Shown piece by piece: positions 29,022-37,643 of a stretch of 64,000 nt of DNA. Made by a program: the position numbers and the translations under genes. Numbering within the stretch: the first letter of the stretch is position 1; every line of letters begins with the position of its first letter. The notes under the pieces are model-generated. The model saw nothing but the letters and a program-made list of their open reading frames with translations. It did not search any database and had not been told where the DNA came from. The DNA comes from Sphingosinicella microcystinivorans (GTDB taxonomy: Bacteria > Pseudomonadota > Alphaproteobacteria > Sphingomonadales > Sphingomonadaceae): assembly GCF_003634215.1 (NCBI RefSeq), contig NZ_RBWX01000009.1, positions 62,001-126,000 of the forward strand, read 5' to 3'.

Positions 29022-29154
29022 TCAGAACTCCTCATGACAAGTGCCGGACAATGCCAGCAGCCCCGCCGCAGATGCAAGATCAACAGCGGGCCGCACCCAT
29101 ATTTGAACTTATCTTCTATTAACCTTGACCGTCAGCACCTCGTTCAAGGGTCGT

Positions 29155-30504
29155 ATGCCAAAAGATGTGCCGGGGTCGGCGCGATTCGCGCTTCAAAAAC
29201 AGGAACTTCGGGTGCTGAGGCGAATTCGACGCGATCAGGTGCGGTCCGGCATGTTCATACATGCAATGGAGGGGTCCTGGTTTTCCCACCCTTTCATCAA
29301 GGCCGGCTTCGTTCTGAGCGATCCTGAGGACGTCGAGGCCCTGCGCAGCAGCCGTGTCGATGGCGTCGTTATCGACACCGAGAAGGGCGCTGACATCCTT
29401 GTGGACCAGAATGTCGTCCTTTCGGCCCCGGCCTCCGACGCGCTCGCGGAGCCGAAGCGTCCGGCGCCAACAATCGAAGCTACGCCTCAGGAGGTGGTCG
29501 TTCCGCTGCACGCCGAGACCCCGCCTGCGATCACCACTATCGCGTCGGATGCGCCGTGCAGCATGGCAGAGGAATACGGACGCGCAAACGCTATCGCCGC
29601 CCACGCCAAGCGGGTGATGACCGAGCTTTACGATCAGGCGCGGCTGGGCAAGATTGTGGAGGCGGACACTCTGGTGTCGCTGGTGGACGACATCGCCGGC
29701 TCGCTTGCGCGCAATCGATCCGCGCTGACCAGCATTCTGCGGCTGAAATCCAAGGACGAATACACTTACGTTCACTCGGTGGCGGTGTCGGCGCTGATGA
29801 TCAACATGGGCCGCGAAATCGGCGGCTTCGATGTCGGGACTCTACGCAACATGGGTGTTGCCGGGCTTCTCCACGACATCGGAAAGATGGCAATGCCCGA
29901 AGCGGTGCTCGGCAAACCGGGTGACCTCACCAACGAGGAATTTTCCATCATGAAGACGCACCCGGAGCGCGGCCATGCGCTGCTCCGGCGCAGTCGCGAG
30001 GTGCCCGACATGGCGCTCGACGTCTGCCTGCATCACCATGAACGGGTTAACGGCACCGGTTATCCCCAACGGTTGAAGGGCAACCAGATCACACTGTTTT
30101 CGCGCATAGGAGCGATCTGCGACGTCTATGACGCGCTTACCTCGAACCGCCCCTACAAGACCGCGTGGGAAGCGAACAGAGCGCTGAAAACCATGTTCAG
30201 CTGGCGAGGACACTTCGATACGGATATCCTGACAGCGTTTATCCGCTCAGTGGGCATCTATCCGGTGGGAACGCTGGTGAAGCTCCGCTCCAACCACCTT
30301 GCGCTCGTGCTCGACATCAACACCGCGGACCTGACGCGGCCGGTGGTGCGCGCGTTCTATTCGATCACCAATTGCGCACCCATCCCGCCGCAGGACATCA
30401 ACCTGCTGCTGGATGGGGGTGGCGATGCGATCGTTTCGTCCGAAAACCCCGAAGCATGGGATATCGCAGACTGGGAAACGCGCTGGAGCGCCCTCGCCGC
30501 CTGA
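29155..30504 (+). CDS. HD-GYP cyclic-di-GMP phosphodiesterase with DUF3391 N-terminus
   Basis: About 449 residues from ATG 29155 (AAGGG four bases upstream); TTG 29125 is also in frame. The N-terminal DUF3391-like part (LRVLRRIRRDQVRSGMFIHAMEG, residues about 18-130 in parts) is followed by an HD-GYP domain with LLHDIGKM (HD at about 240-241), MKTHPERGHALL, CLHHHE and NGTGYP. All metal ligands expected for a working phosphodiesterase are visible. It should lower c-di-GMP and influence motility, adhesion or stress response. It is divergent from the aminopeptidase gene and has no transmembrane segment. Confidence 0.9.
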   Translation: MPKDVPGSARFALQKQELRVLRRIRRDQVRSGMFIHAMEGSWFSHPFIKAGFVLSDPEDVEALRSSRVDGVVIDTEKGADILVDQNVVLSAPASDALAEPKRPAPTIEATPQEVVVPLHAETPPAITTIASDAPCSMAEEYGRANAIAAHAKRVMTELYDQARLGKIVEADTLVSLVDDIAGSLARNRSALTSILRLKSKDEYTYVHSVAVSALMINMGREIGGFDVGTLRNMGVAGLLHDIGKMAMPEAVLGKPGDLTNEEFSIMKTHPERGHALLRRSREVPDMALDVCLHHHERVNGTGYPQRLKGNQITLFSRIGAICDVYDALTSNRPYKTAWEANRALKTMFSWRGHFDTDILTAFIRSVGIYPVGTLVKLRSNHLALVLDINTADLTRPVVRAFYSITNCAPIPPQDINLLLDGGGDAIVSSENPEAWDIADWETRWSALAA

Positions 30505-30569
30505 TTGCGAGGGATAGATCGCAGCCGCGGCGTTTTCTAGTATCGGCGGGAACCAGCAAGAGGCACCCC

Positions 30570-31103
30570 ATGCGTCCGATCATCGATATCGCGGAAGTTT
30601 CGAAACGCCTTCTCGGCAGCGCGCCCGAAGACCTCGGCCACCACGAAAAGCGCGTACTCGAACATGTTTCGAAGCGAACACCGATCAGCCGCGATGCCGG
30701 GCTGATCGCCGAAGAAGACGCAACGTTCGGAGATCGGCTGGCGGACCGAGTCGCAGAGATCGGCGGGTCGTGGGGCTTCATCATTGCGTTTGCGGTCATT
30801 CTGTTCGGCTGGATGCTGCTGAACAGCGGGATTCTGAAGGAACTTGGGCTCGCCTTCGATCCTTATCCCTACATCTTCCTCAATCTGATGCTGTCGACGC
30901 TCGCTGCCATACAGGCTCCCGTCATCATGATGAGCCAAAACCGGCAGGCGGACAAAGACCGTCTCGCCGCGCGGCTCGACTATGAAGTGAACCTGCGCGC
31001 CGAGCTTGAAATCCTCCGGCTTCACGAAAAGCTAGACATGGCGGTGATCGATTCGCTGCGCCGGCTGGAGGCCGACGTGGCCGCGCTGAGAGCGCAGAGT
31101 TAG
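30570..31103 (+). CDS. DUF1003 membrane protein
   Basis: 177 residues from ATG 30570 (AGAGG upstream). A soluble N-terminal part is followed by two close transmembrane segments (about GFIIAFAVILFGWMLLNSG and IFLNLMLSTLAAIQAPVIMM), the loop F-D-P-Y-P between them, and a basic, coiled-coil-prone tail (DKDRLAARLDYEVNLRAELEI in part). These are the signatures of DUF1003. Function unknown. The stop codon overlaps the convergent CNNM gene by four bases. Confidence 0.88.
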   Translation: MRPIIDIAEVSKRLLGSAPEDLGHHEKRVLEHVSKRTPISRDAGLIAEEDATFGDRLADRVAEIGGSWGFIIAFAVILFGWMLLNSGILKELGLAFDPYPYIFLNLMLSTLAAIQAPVIMMSQNRQADKDRLAARLDYEVNLRAELEILRLHEKLDMAVIDSLRRLEADVAALRAQS

Positions 31104-32407
31104 GGTTCGGGGTTCGCCGCGGGCGTCGCGAGAAGACGGTCGATCTTGCGACCATCCATGTCGACGATCTCAAAGCGCCAGTCATCGTACGCAAAGGTCT
31201 CGCCGATCTCCGGGAGATGCGTGAGCACGCTGAGCGCGAAGCCGGCAACGGTCTGGTAGTCGCGCTCCGCCGGAAGCCGGGTGCCGAGCGTTTCGGCCAT
31301 CTCGTCGGCGGGCATCGATCCGGCAAGCAGCCAGCTGCCATCGCCGCGCTCCACGGCGTCGGGCTCGGTGCCCTCGTCGAGATCAGACTTGAACGCCCCC
31401 GCGATCGCCGCGAGCAGGTCGGCTGGCGTAAGTATGCCTTCGAAATGGCCATACTCGTCGTGAACGAGCGCGATCGGCACGTCGGCGCGCCGTAAGACTT
31501 CGAGTGCGTCCGCCGCATCCATCGCATCGGGAACGACGGGCGCGGACCGGAGCAGCGCCTTCAGATCGAGCGGGCGGCCCTCGAGGATCGCAGCCACGAC
31601 ATCGCGCGCCTGCACGACACCGACGATGCGGTCGATCGAACCCTCGGCGACTGGCAGTCGCGTGTGCGGGGTTGCGATCAGCTCGGCGCGCAGCTCGGCC
31701 TCGTCTGACTCGATATCGAGCCAGTCGATTTCGGTGCGCGGCGTCATCACCGCCCGCACCGAGCGGTTGGCAAGGCGCATCACGCCGCTGATCATCTGGC
31801 GCTCGCTCTCCTCGATCACCCCGGCGCTCGTCGCTTCCGAAACGATGAGGTGGAGCTCCTCCGCGGTGACATGATCGGCGTTTTCCTCTGCCGCGCCGAA
31901 CAGCCGCAGCAGCGTTTTCGTCGAGCGATCGAGCACCCAGACAAGCGGCGCAGTGACGCGCGAAAGGACCGACATCGGCGCCGCGATGAACACCGCGATG
32001 CGTTCAGGGCTACGCAGCGCGAGCTGTTTCGGCACCAACTCGCCCACCGTGAGCGACAAATAGGTAATGAACGAAACGACGAGCACGATCCCAGCCTCGC
32101 CCGAGAGTCGTGCCGGCACGCCGAGCGCTTGAAGCCGTTCAGCAACCGGCCCGCCCAGCGTTGCGCCCGAGTAGGCACCCGCGATGATGCCGACGAGTGT
32201 GATACCGATCTGCACGGTGGAGAGAAAGCGCGAAGGTTCGTCGTGGAGCGACAGCGCCATGCGTGACCCGGGCTTGCCGGCGTTCACCATTGCCTGCAGT
32301 CGGGCCCGGCGTGACGAGACGACAGACATCTCCGACATGGCGAACACGCCGTTCAAAGCAATGAGAACCAGGATGATCCCGACGTCGGACCAGGGAAAGG
32401 GTTGCAT
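31100..32407 (-). CDS. CNNM/CorC-HlyC family membrane protein
   Basis: 435 residues in three parts: an N-terminal DUF21 membrane domain with about four helices (IILVLIALNGVFAMSEMSVV, VGIIAGAYSGATLGG, VVSFITYLSLTVGELVPKQL), a CBS pair (about 215-335: VMTPRTEIDWLDIE, IALVHDEYGHFEGILT) and a C-terminal CorC_HlyC domain (LAGSMPADEMAETLG). Relatives are linked to magnesium or cobalt efflux; the hemolysin name is historical. Complete, no oddities. The divergent neighbour is the BioH-like hydrolase. Confidence 0.92.
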   Translation of the reverse strand: MQPFPWSDVGIILVLIALNGVFAMSEMSVVSSRRARLQAMVNAGKPGSRMALSLHDEPSRFLSTVQIGITLVGIIAGAYSGATLGGPVAERLQALGVPARLSGEAGIVLVVSFITYLSLTVGELVPKQLALRSPERIAVFIAAPMSVLSRVTAPLVWVLDRSTKTLLRLFGAAEENADHVTAEELHLIVSEATSAGVIEESERQMISGVMRLANRSVRAVMTPRTEIDWLDIESDEAELRAELIATPHTRLPVAEGSIDRIVGVVQARDVVAAILEGRPLDLKALLRSAPVVPDAMDAADALEVLRRADVPIALVHDEYGHFEGILTPADLLAAIAGAFKSDLDEGTEPDAVERGDGSWLLAGSMPADEMAETLGTRLPAERDYQTVAGFALSVLTHLPEIGETFAYDDWRFEIVDMDGRKIDRLLATPAANPEP

Positions 32408-32470
32408 GATCGCCTTTCCTTATACGGCGGAAACAGGCATTTGAAGCCCGGACTTGGGGAAAGGATCGCA

Positions 32471-33217
32471 ATGCTGAATGTTGTTACGCGTGCGGGCATG
32501 GAACCGGCGCTTGCGCTTGTCCATGGCTGGACGTGCGATCACCGCGCCATGCAGCCGGTCGCGAACGCGTTTCCGGCCCAGAAGGTGGTGATGCCGGACC
32601 TACCCGGCCACGGCGCGAGCGTGAAAACGGGCGACTATGCGATCCCTGCACAGACGGAAGCCGTGCTGGCGGCGATGCCCGAGCGCGCGATCTGGGTGGG
32701 CCATTCGATGGGCGCGCAGATTGTGGTGGAGGCCGCGGCGCGCGCGCCGGAGAGGGTGATGGCTGCGGTGCTGCTCGATCCAGCCGCGATCCAGCCTATG
32801 GAAGCCGCCTTCGCGGGCCGGGACCGGATGAAGATAGACCTTGCGACGACGGACGACTTCCCCGCGCTGATGCGCCGCTTTTCAGGCGGCATGATGATCG
32901 CGCCCACCGATGCGGAGGCAGTGCGTGCACTCGCCGACACGCAGGCCGCCGCCGACCCGGACGTGGCGCGCGCGGGCTGGGACGCGATCTGGAACTGGGA
33001 CGGCCCGGCGGCATTCGCAGCGCTTTCAGTGCCGACGCTCGTCATCACCGTGGAGCGGACGATGAACCGACTTTCGGACCTTTCGAGGCTGAACCGCCGC
33101 ATCGCCACCGCGCAAGTGACGGGTTCGGGCCATATGCTGCAGTTCGAAGTGATGGACCAGGTGGCGGCGATGATGCGCCGGTTTTTTGATCTGAACGGCC
33201 TGCTCAGCACGCGTTAA
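32471..33217 (+). CDS. Alpha/beta hydrolase, BioH-like
   Basis: 248 residues from ATG 32471 with GAAAGGAT upstream. It has oxyanion-hole LVHGW, nucleophile elbow GHSMGAQ and catalytic His in GSGHMLQFE. The short length and PDLPGHGAS segment resemble pimeloyl-ACP methyl ester esterase BioH and related carboxylesterases. No biotin gene is near, so BioH function is not proven; a general esterase is equally possible. Confidence 0.75.
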   Translation: MLNVVTRAGMEPALALVHGWTCDHRAMQPVANAFPAQKVVMPDLPGHGASVKTGDYAIPAQTEAVLAAMPERAIWVGHSMGAQIVVEAAARAPERVMAAVLLDPAAIQPMEAAFAGRDRMKIDLATTDDFPALMRRFSGGMMIAPTDAEAVRALADTQAAADPDVARAGWDAIWNWDGPAAFAALSVPTLVITVERTMNRLSDLSRLNRRIATAQVTGSGHMLQFEVMDQVAAMMRRFFDLNGLLSTR

Positions 33218-33292
33218 TCTGAAGTGCTGTTGGAACAAGCACGCGTCTTCCCGCGTACTTCGGGCGCGAACAGAAATGGAGATCAGGGGTTT

Positions 33293-33970
33293 ATGTCTAT
33301 CCAAGCGAAAATGGTGGCGAGCGCTGCTGCGGCGAGCTTGCTGCTGACGACGGCCTGCGTGACCAATCCGGAAACCGGCAAGAAGGAACTTTCGAAGACC
33401 GCGATCGGCGCCGCGCTCGGCGCCGGCGCGGGTGCGGGCCTCGGCGCCATCATCGGCGGCAAGCGTAATCGCACGGAAGTGCTGGTTGGAACCGGCATCG
33501 GCGCGCTCGCAGGCGCGGCGGTCGGCGCCTACATGGACAAGCAGGAGAAGGAACTGCGCGAAAAGACTGCGGGCACGGGCATCGATGTCGTGCGCCAGGG
33601 CGACGAAATCGTGCTCAACATGCCTTCGAAGGTGACGTTCGATGTCGACTCGGCGCTTGTCAGCCCGCAGTTCCAGCCGACGCTGAACGAGGTCGCGCGC
33701 GTGCTATCGCAGTACGAAAAGACCTTCGTCGACGTGATCGGACACACCGATTCAACCGGCTCCGATGCTTACAACATGACGCTCTCGCAGCGCCGCGCGG
33801 ACAGCGTCGCCACCTATCTGTCGTCAAACGGCGTGCTGCGCGCACGCATCGCGACGCAGGGCATGGGCGAAAGCCAGCCGATCGCCAGCAACGACAGCGA
33901 AGCCGGACGCGCGCAGAACCGCCGCGTCGAGATCAAGCTGGTGCCGGTAACGGAAACCGCGACAAGCTAA
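33293..33970 (+). CDS. OmpA-family outer-membrane lipoprotein
   Basis: 225 residues from ATG 33293 (AGGGG upstream). Lipobox LTTAC with the lipidated C22. A glycine-zipper region (GAALGAGAGAGLGAIIGG and GTGIGALAGAAVGAYM) follows, then a C-terminal OmpA/peptidoglycan-binding domain (FDVDSALVSPQFQPTLNEVA, GHTDSTGSDAYNMTLSQRR, NRRVEIKL). Proteins with this layout tether the outer membrane to peptidoglycan. Complete; its stop overlaps the convergent MBL gene by four bases. Confidence 0.93.
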   Translation: MSIQAKMVASAAAASLLLTTACVTNPETGKKELSKTAIGAALGAGAGAGLGAIIGGKRNRTEVLVGTGIGALAGAAVGAYMDKQEKELREKTAGTGIDVVRQGDEIVLNMPSKVTFDVDSALVSPQFQPTLNEVARVLSQYEKTFVDVIGHTDSTGSDAYNMTLSQRRADSVATYLSSNGVLRARIATQGMGESQPIASNDSEAGRAQNRRVEIKLVPVTETATS

Positions 33971-35031
33971 AGAAGATCGTCGCGTTTGATGGTGTCGGCG
34001 CCGCGCGGCAGGCTGAACAACATGCCGTCGGCGCCGACAACGATCGGCCCTTCGTAGTGCGTCGTTGCATCACGGAGGAAATACGGTTCCAGAATGCGCA
34101 GCGGCAGCGGCGGCACGACGTGGTTCAAGACCAGCATGCGCACGTTCGCGGTCGCAGCCGCGCGCGCCGCATCTCCCGGCGAGGCGTGATAGCCGGGGAT
34201 ATCCGACATGATCTTGGCGGCACGCGCGTTTCCGTCTGCCCGTAGTGCGCGTTCCAGCACGCTCACCATTCCGGCATTCAGGGCCTCATGGACGAGAATG
34301 TCGGCACCTTTCGCCTGCTCCGCCACAATCGGATCCGGTGCCGTATCACCGCTGATCACGACCGAGCGTCCAGCATAGTCGAACCGGTAGCCGACCGCTG
34401 GTCGGACGGGGTCGTGGCGTACTGGAAAGGCCGTGACACGCAGGCCACCGTCATCCAGGACCACCAGCGGACGATCGGCCGGAAACACGTGCGGCGCAGC
34501 ACCGTGCCCGGCGGGGGGCACGATGTCCGCTCCATGATGGGCCACCCTGTAGCCGCGATCCAGCGCATAGGCCGCATTCAGACCCTCCACGACCGCATCA
34601 ACGCCAGGCGGTCCATAAACGGGAAGCGGCGTGGCGCTGCCGCTGCTCGCCCAGCGCAGCGTCATCAGCTCGCCGATGCCGTCGATATGGTCTGAATGGA
34701 AATGCGTGAGCAGCAACGCCTCGACATCGCCGACCGGCAAGCCCATGGCACCAAGCGTACGGACCGAGCCGCCGCCTGTATCGACGATAAACACCCTTCT
34801 GCCAGCGATCACGGCCGTACACGGCCCGGCGCGGGTCGATGCCGAAAGCGGAGAGCCCGCCCCGCAAAGCGCAACGTGAAGACCATCAGGCAGACCGTCG
34901 CGCACGTCGCGGCCGACGTTGGCTGCCGCCGCGCGGGCAAACAGCCTCTCCCCAATCTCAGGCTGAAAGTGACGGAACGCCAGAAACGCGAAGACGACCA
35001 GAACAACCGCAGCCAGGATTTTTCGCATCAT
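33967..35031 (-). CDS. Membrane-anchored MBL-fold metallohydrolase
   Basis: 354 residues from ATG 35031 (ATG 35028 also fits the GGGGTGGGG ribosome site). There is an N-terminal membrane anchor or signal (ILAAVVLVVFAFLAFRHF). The metallo-beta-lactamase fold has THFHSDHIDG (H-x-H-x-D-H), SGDTAPDP and a C-terminal LNHVVPP. The pattern resembles the RNase Z/arylsulfatase-like subgroup that cleaves phosphodiester or sulfate ester bonds. No partner gene suggests a substrate. Confidence 0.85.
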   Translation of the reverse strand: MMRKILAAVVLVVFAFLAFRHFQPEIGERLFARAAAANVGRDVRDGLPDGLHVALCGAGSPLSASTRAGPCTAVIAGRRVFIVDTGGGSVRTLGAMGLPVGDVEALLLTHFHSDHIDGIGELMTLRWASSGSATPLPVYGPPGVDAVVEGLNAAYALDRGYRVAHHGADIVPPAGHGAAPHVFPADRPLVVLDDGGLRVTAFPVRHDPVRPAVGYRFDYAGRSVVISGDTAPDPIVAEQAKGADILVHEALNAGMVSVLERALRADGNARAAKIMSDIPGYHASPGDAARAAATANVRMLVLNHVVPPLPLRILEPYFLRDATTHYEGPIVVGADGMLFSLPRGADTIKRDDLL

Positions 35032-35223
35032 CCCCACCCCTGTTTCTTCAGAAGAAAGTCGGCCGGATTTCGCCCACGCACCCGCTGAGACAAACAATTG
35101 GGCCGAGCGAGAACCCGGCCCAGTTGGCGACCCTAGTTTGGGGTCCGATCATCATCGCAGAACGCAATTTTCCGAGCACTATCAATACTCGGAGGCCAAA
35201 CTTGTCGGGGCGGCATTTCTTAT

Positions 35224-35238
35224 TGAGAACAGTTCTCA
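35224..35238. promoter_or_regulatory. Perfect palindrome upstream of a methyltransferase gene
   Basis: TGAGAAC-A-GTTCTCA is a perfect dyad 20 bases before the methyltransferase start at 35258, followed by an AT-rich tatgatataaag that may hold a -10 element. Size and position suit an operator for a dimeric repressor, but the protein is not identifiable from here. Confidence 0.5.
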
Positions 35239-35257
35239 TATGATATAAAGTCACATC

Positions 35258-36109
35258 ATGAGAAACGCACCTCAAATCGACGACTGGAACGGCGCGACCG
35301 GCGCGCGCTGGGTGGACAATCAGGAACGGCTCGATCGCATCCTCGCGCCCTACGGCGATGCCGCGCTGGCGGCGGCAGCGGCGAAACCGGGCGAGGCGGT
35401 GCTCGATATCGGCTGCGGCGCGGGCGTCACGACGCTGACGCTTGCCGCAAGCGTACAGCCCGGCGGCCGCGTGGTGGGCGTCGACATCTCTGAGCCGCTC
35501 GTCGTGCGTGCGCGGGAACGCGCCGCCGCCGCAGCGCTGCCGATCGACTTCCGGCTGGAGGATGCGAGCCGCGCCGCCCTGCCCGATGCCGCCTTCGACC
35601 TGCTCTTTTCCCGTTTCGGCGTGATGTTCTTCGACGCGCCGACGGAAGCGTTCCGCCACATGCGCGCCGCGCTGAAACCCGGCGGACGCCTTGCTTTCAT
35701 CTGCTGGCGCAGCGCAGCGGAAAACGACTGGGCCAAGCTGCCGATCGCAGCGCTGCGCGGCATCGTGCCGATCCCGGAATCGAACCCCGAGGCGCCCGGT
35801 CCCTATGCCTTCGGCAACCGCGCGCGCGTGGAGACCATCCTTGCCGATGCAGGCTTCACCAAAGTGGAGATCACGCCTTTCGACGCCCCGCTCATATACG
35901 GAATCGGGGCGAGCCGGGAGGCGGCGCTCGACGACGCCATGGAGTATATGTCTCAGATTGGCCCGGTCCCGCGCCTGCTCGCGGACAAGCCCGACGACAT
36001 GCGCGAGAAGGCCATGGCTGCCGTGCGCGCAGCGCTTGAGGCGCGGCTGAGCGATGCCGGCGTTATCATTGATGGTGCCGCGTGGGTGGTGACCGGACGC
36101 AACCCTTGA
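35258..36109 (+). CDS. Class I SAM-dependent methyltransferase
   Basis: 283 residues. Motif I is VLDIGCGAGVTTLTLA, motif II region VVGVDISEPLV, motif III FRLEDASRAALPDAAFDLLFSRFGVMFF (split across several strands), and a post-motif HMRAALKPGGRLAFICWR. It is close to the UbiE/small-molecule group of methyltransferases. Starts with ATG 35258 near a palindromic operator candidate; the ribosome site is weak. It ends 18 bases before the toxin-antitoxin operator region. Substrate unknown. Confidence 0.88.
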   Translation: MRNAPQIDDWNGATGARWVDNQERLDRILAPYGDAALAAAAAKPGEAVLDIGCGAGVTTLTLAASVQPGGRVVGVDISEPLVVRARERAAAAALPIDFRLEDASRAALPDAAFDLLFSRFGVMFFDAPTEAFRHMRAALKPGGRLAFICWRSAAENDWAKLPIAALRGIVPIPESNPEAPGPYAFGNRARVETILADAGFTKVEITPFDAPLIYGIGASREAALDDAMEYMSQIGPVPRLLADKPDDMREKAMAAVRAALEARLSDAGVIIDGAAWVVTGRNP

Positions 36110-36127
36110 ACCGTTATGGTTGCCAAA

Positions 36128-36154
36128 TGGCATCATATGAATTATATGATGCCA
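36128..36154. promoter_or_regulatory. Operator palindrome of the Xre-RES toxin-antitoxin pair
   Basis: TGGCATCATAT (36128-36138) and ATATGATGCCA (36144-36154) are perfect 11-bp arms around gaatt. The repeat lies directly before the antitoxin start at 36167. Autoregulation by an antitoxin or complex at such a palindrome is the rule for this kind of operon. Confidence 0.7.
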
Positions 36155-36166
36155 AAAGGAAACGCC

Positions 36167-36583
36167 GTGACACCCACGCTTCAGCTTGTCGACACCGCAC
36201 CGCAGGTGTTTCGCCCCGCACCCATCACCGATGCGGAGGGCGCCGCAATGTTCCGCGCCGCACTGAACCTGTTCCGCGCGTGGGATATTACCGACGAGGC
36301 CGCGGCAACCCTGCTTGACCTGCCGCTCCGCACCTACCGCCGCTGGAAGGCAGAGGGCCCGGGCCGTATGGGCCGCGACGGCAAGGCCCGGCTTTCCAAC
36401 CTGATGGGCATCCACAAGGCGCTGCGCATCATCTTCCGCGAACCGCATCGCAGCTATGCATGGGTAAAGGCGCCGAGCACCGTCTTCGGAGGCGAAAGTG
36501 CGCTCGACATCATGCTTGGCGGCGAACTCACCGATCTGATGCGCGTGCGCCGCCACCTCGATGCCGAGCGGGGCGGCTGGTGA
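36167..36583 (+). CDS. Xre/MbcA/ParS-type antitoxin (DUF2384)
   Basis: 138 residues from GTG 36167, chosen for the AAAAGGA six bases upstream and because earlier ATGs lie inside the palindrome. The N-terminal helix-turn-helix-like region (AWDITDEAAATLLDLP, then RTYRRWK) is followed by the toxin-binding DUF2384 domain (FREPHRSYAWVKAP, then FGGESALDIMLGGELTDL). It should neutralise the RES toxin, whose gene starts inside its stop codon, and probably represses the operon. Confidence 0.9.
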   Translation: MTPTLQLVDTAPQVFRPAPITDAEGAAMFRAALNLFRAWDITDEAAATLLDLPLRTYRRWKAEGPGRMGRDGKARLSNLMGIHKALRIIFREPHRSYAWVKAPSTVFGGESALDIMLGGELTDLMRVRRHLDAERGGW

Positions 36584-37281
36584 ACGATGCCGCGATTCCG
36601 GTCGTCGAGATGGAATGGAAGGGCGCGGTGCGGATCATCCGAAGCGCCTGGCCGCCCATCGACTTGTTCGAGGACATCGCAGACCCCGCCGACTGGCCGC
36701 TGCTGATCGCCGCCGAGCAGAAGACCAACCCGCGCCTGATGGCCAACATCGGCACGCTCGACCTCGTACCATCCGCACGCCGCGTTTCCGGGCCGGGCGC
36801 GAGCTACCTGATGGCACCCTTCACGCACATCAGCACCGATCGCCCAAGCCGGTTCAGCGACGGGCGCTACGGCGTGCTCTATATCGGCGACAGCTTCGAG
36901 ACGGCGCTGTTCGAAACAGCGCACCATCACGCGCGCTTTATGGCTGCAACGGCAGAGCCGCCGGGTTGGACCTCCCAGTTCCGGGAGATCGTGCTCGATG
37001 TTTCCGCATCGCTTCACGATCTGCGCAGCGACGCCCAAACCGTACTTTCTCCTGACGACTACACCCCCGGCCAACTGCTCGGTGCGCAGCTTCGGGCGGC
37101 AGGCTCCGAAGGCGTCATCTATCCGAGCGTGCGCCGTGCGGCGGGTACATGCGTCGGCCTGTTCTATCCAGACCACGCGTCCCTACCGCGGCAGGGGCGG
37201 CATCTCGATTATCATTGGGACGGTACGCGTATCGACATGGTCCGCGATGCAGGCAGCGGCCAGGTCTTTCGGATCGTCTAG
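36580..37281 (+). CDS. RES-domain toxin
   Basis: 233 residues from GTG 36580, which overlaps the antitoxin TGA (GTGA), a typical coupling. RES-domain marks are an Arg-containing VRIIRSAWPP, GRYGVLYIGDSFETALFE with the conserved Tyr and Glu, and QLLGAQLRAAGSEGVIYPS. RES toxins degrade or transfer from NAD+ and arrest growth. Complete and apparently intact. The nearby 52-residue gene is on the other strand and not part of it. Confidence 0.9.
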   Translation: MNDAAIPVVEMEWKGAVRIIRSAWPPIDLFEDIADPADWPLLIAAEQKTNPRLMANIGTLDLVPSARRVSGPGASYLMAPFTHISTDRPSRFSDGRYGVLYIGDSFETALFETAHHHARFMAATAEPPGWTSQFREIVLDVSASLHDLRSDAQTVLSPDDYTPGQLLGAQLRAAGSEGVIYPSVRRAAGTCVGLFYPDHASLPRQGRHLDYHWDGTRIDMVRDAGSGQVFRIV

Positions 37282-37308
37282 AGCAGGCAGCGCCAGCGGC
37301 AGTCGGTC

Positions 37309-37467
37309 CTAGACGGCCAATTCCTTGACCTCTTCGGCCCGCGCAGCAAACTCTTCAGCGAGCGATTCATGAATCTTGCGCACGGACGGGGCAGCGGCTC
37401 GGGTTGCCATCTCACGACATTCAGCCTCCCTCCGGAGGAGGTATTCGCGATCTTCGGGGACGGACAT
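37309..37467 (-). CDS. 52-residue helical protein of unknown function
   Basis: ATG 37467 follows AGGAGAG at five bases, and the frame runs to TAG at 37309. The product starts MSVPEDREYLLRREAECREM and continues as a charged, heptad-like helix with VRKIHESLAEEFAARAEE to a C-terminal KELAV. Small proteins of this build (a DREYLLRREAE start and a VRKIHESLA-like second half) recur in sphingomonads, from memory. Function unknown. It is convergent with the RES toxin gene, 27 bases from its stop. Confidence 0.75.
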   Translation of the reverse strand: MSVPEDREYLLRREAECREMATRAAAPSVRKIHESLAEEFAARAEEVKELAV

Positions 37468-37643
37468 GGGACTCTCCTGATACCGCAGCTCATGCTGCGG
37501 GGCCGAGCGGTTCGGGAATGAGTCGCTGGTATCCGCGGCTTATAACACAGGCTGCGGGCTGTACCGAATCAGGACAGATCCGAAGGGGTTGCACCCGGAA
37601 CGACAACGCGGGATGTTTGACGCCTTTCCGGCAGGAGATCCGA

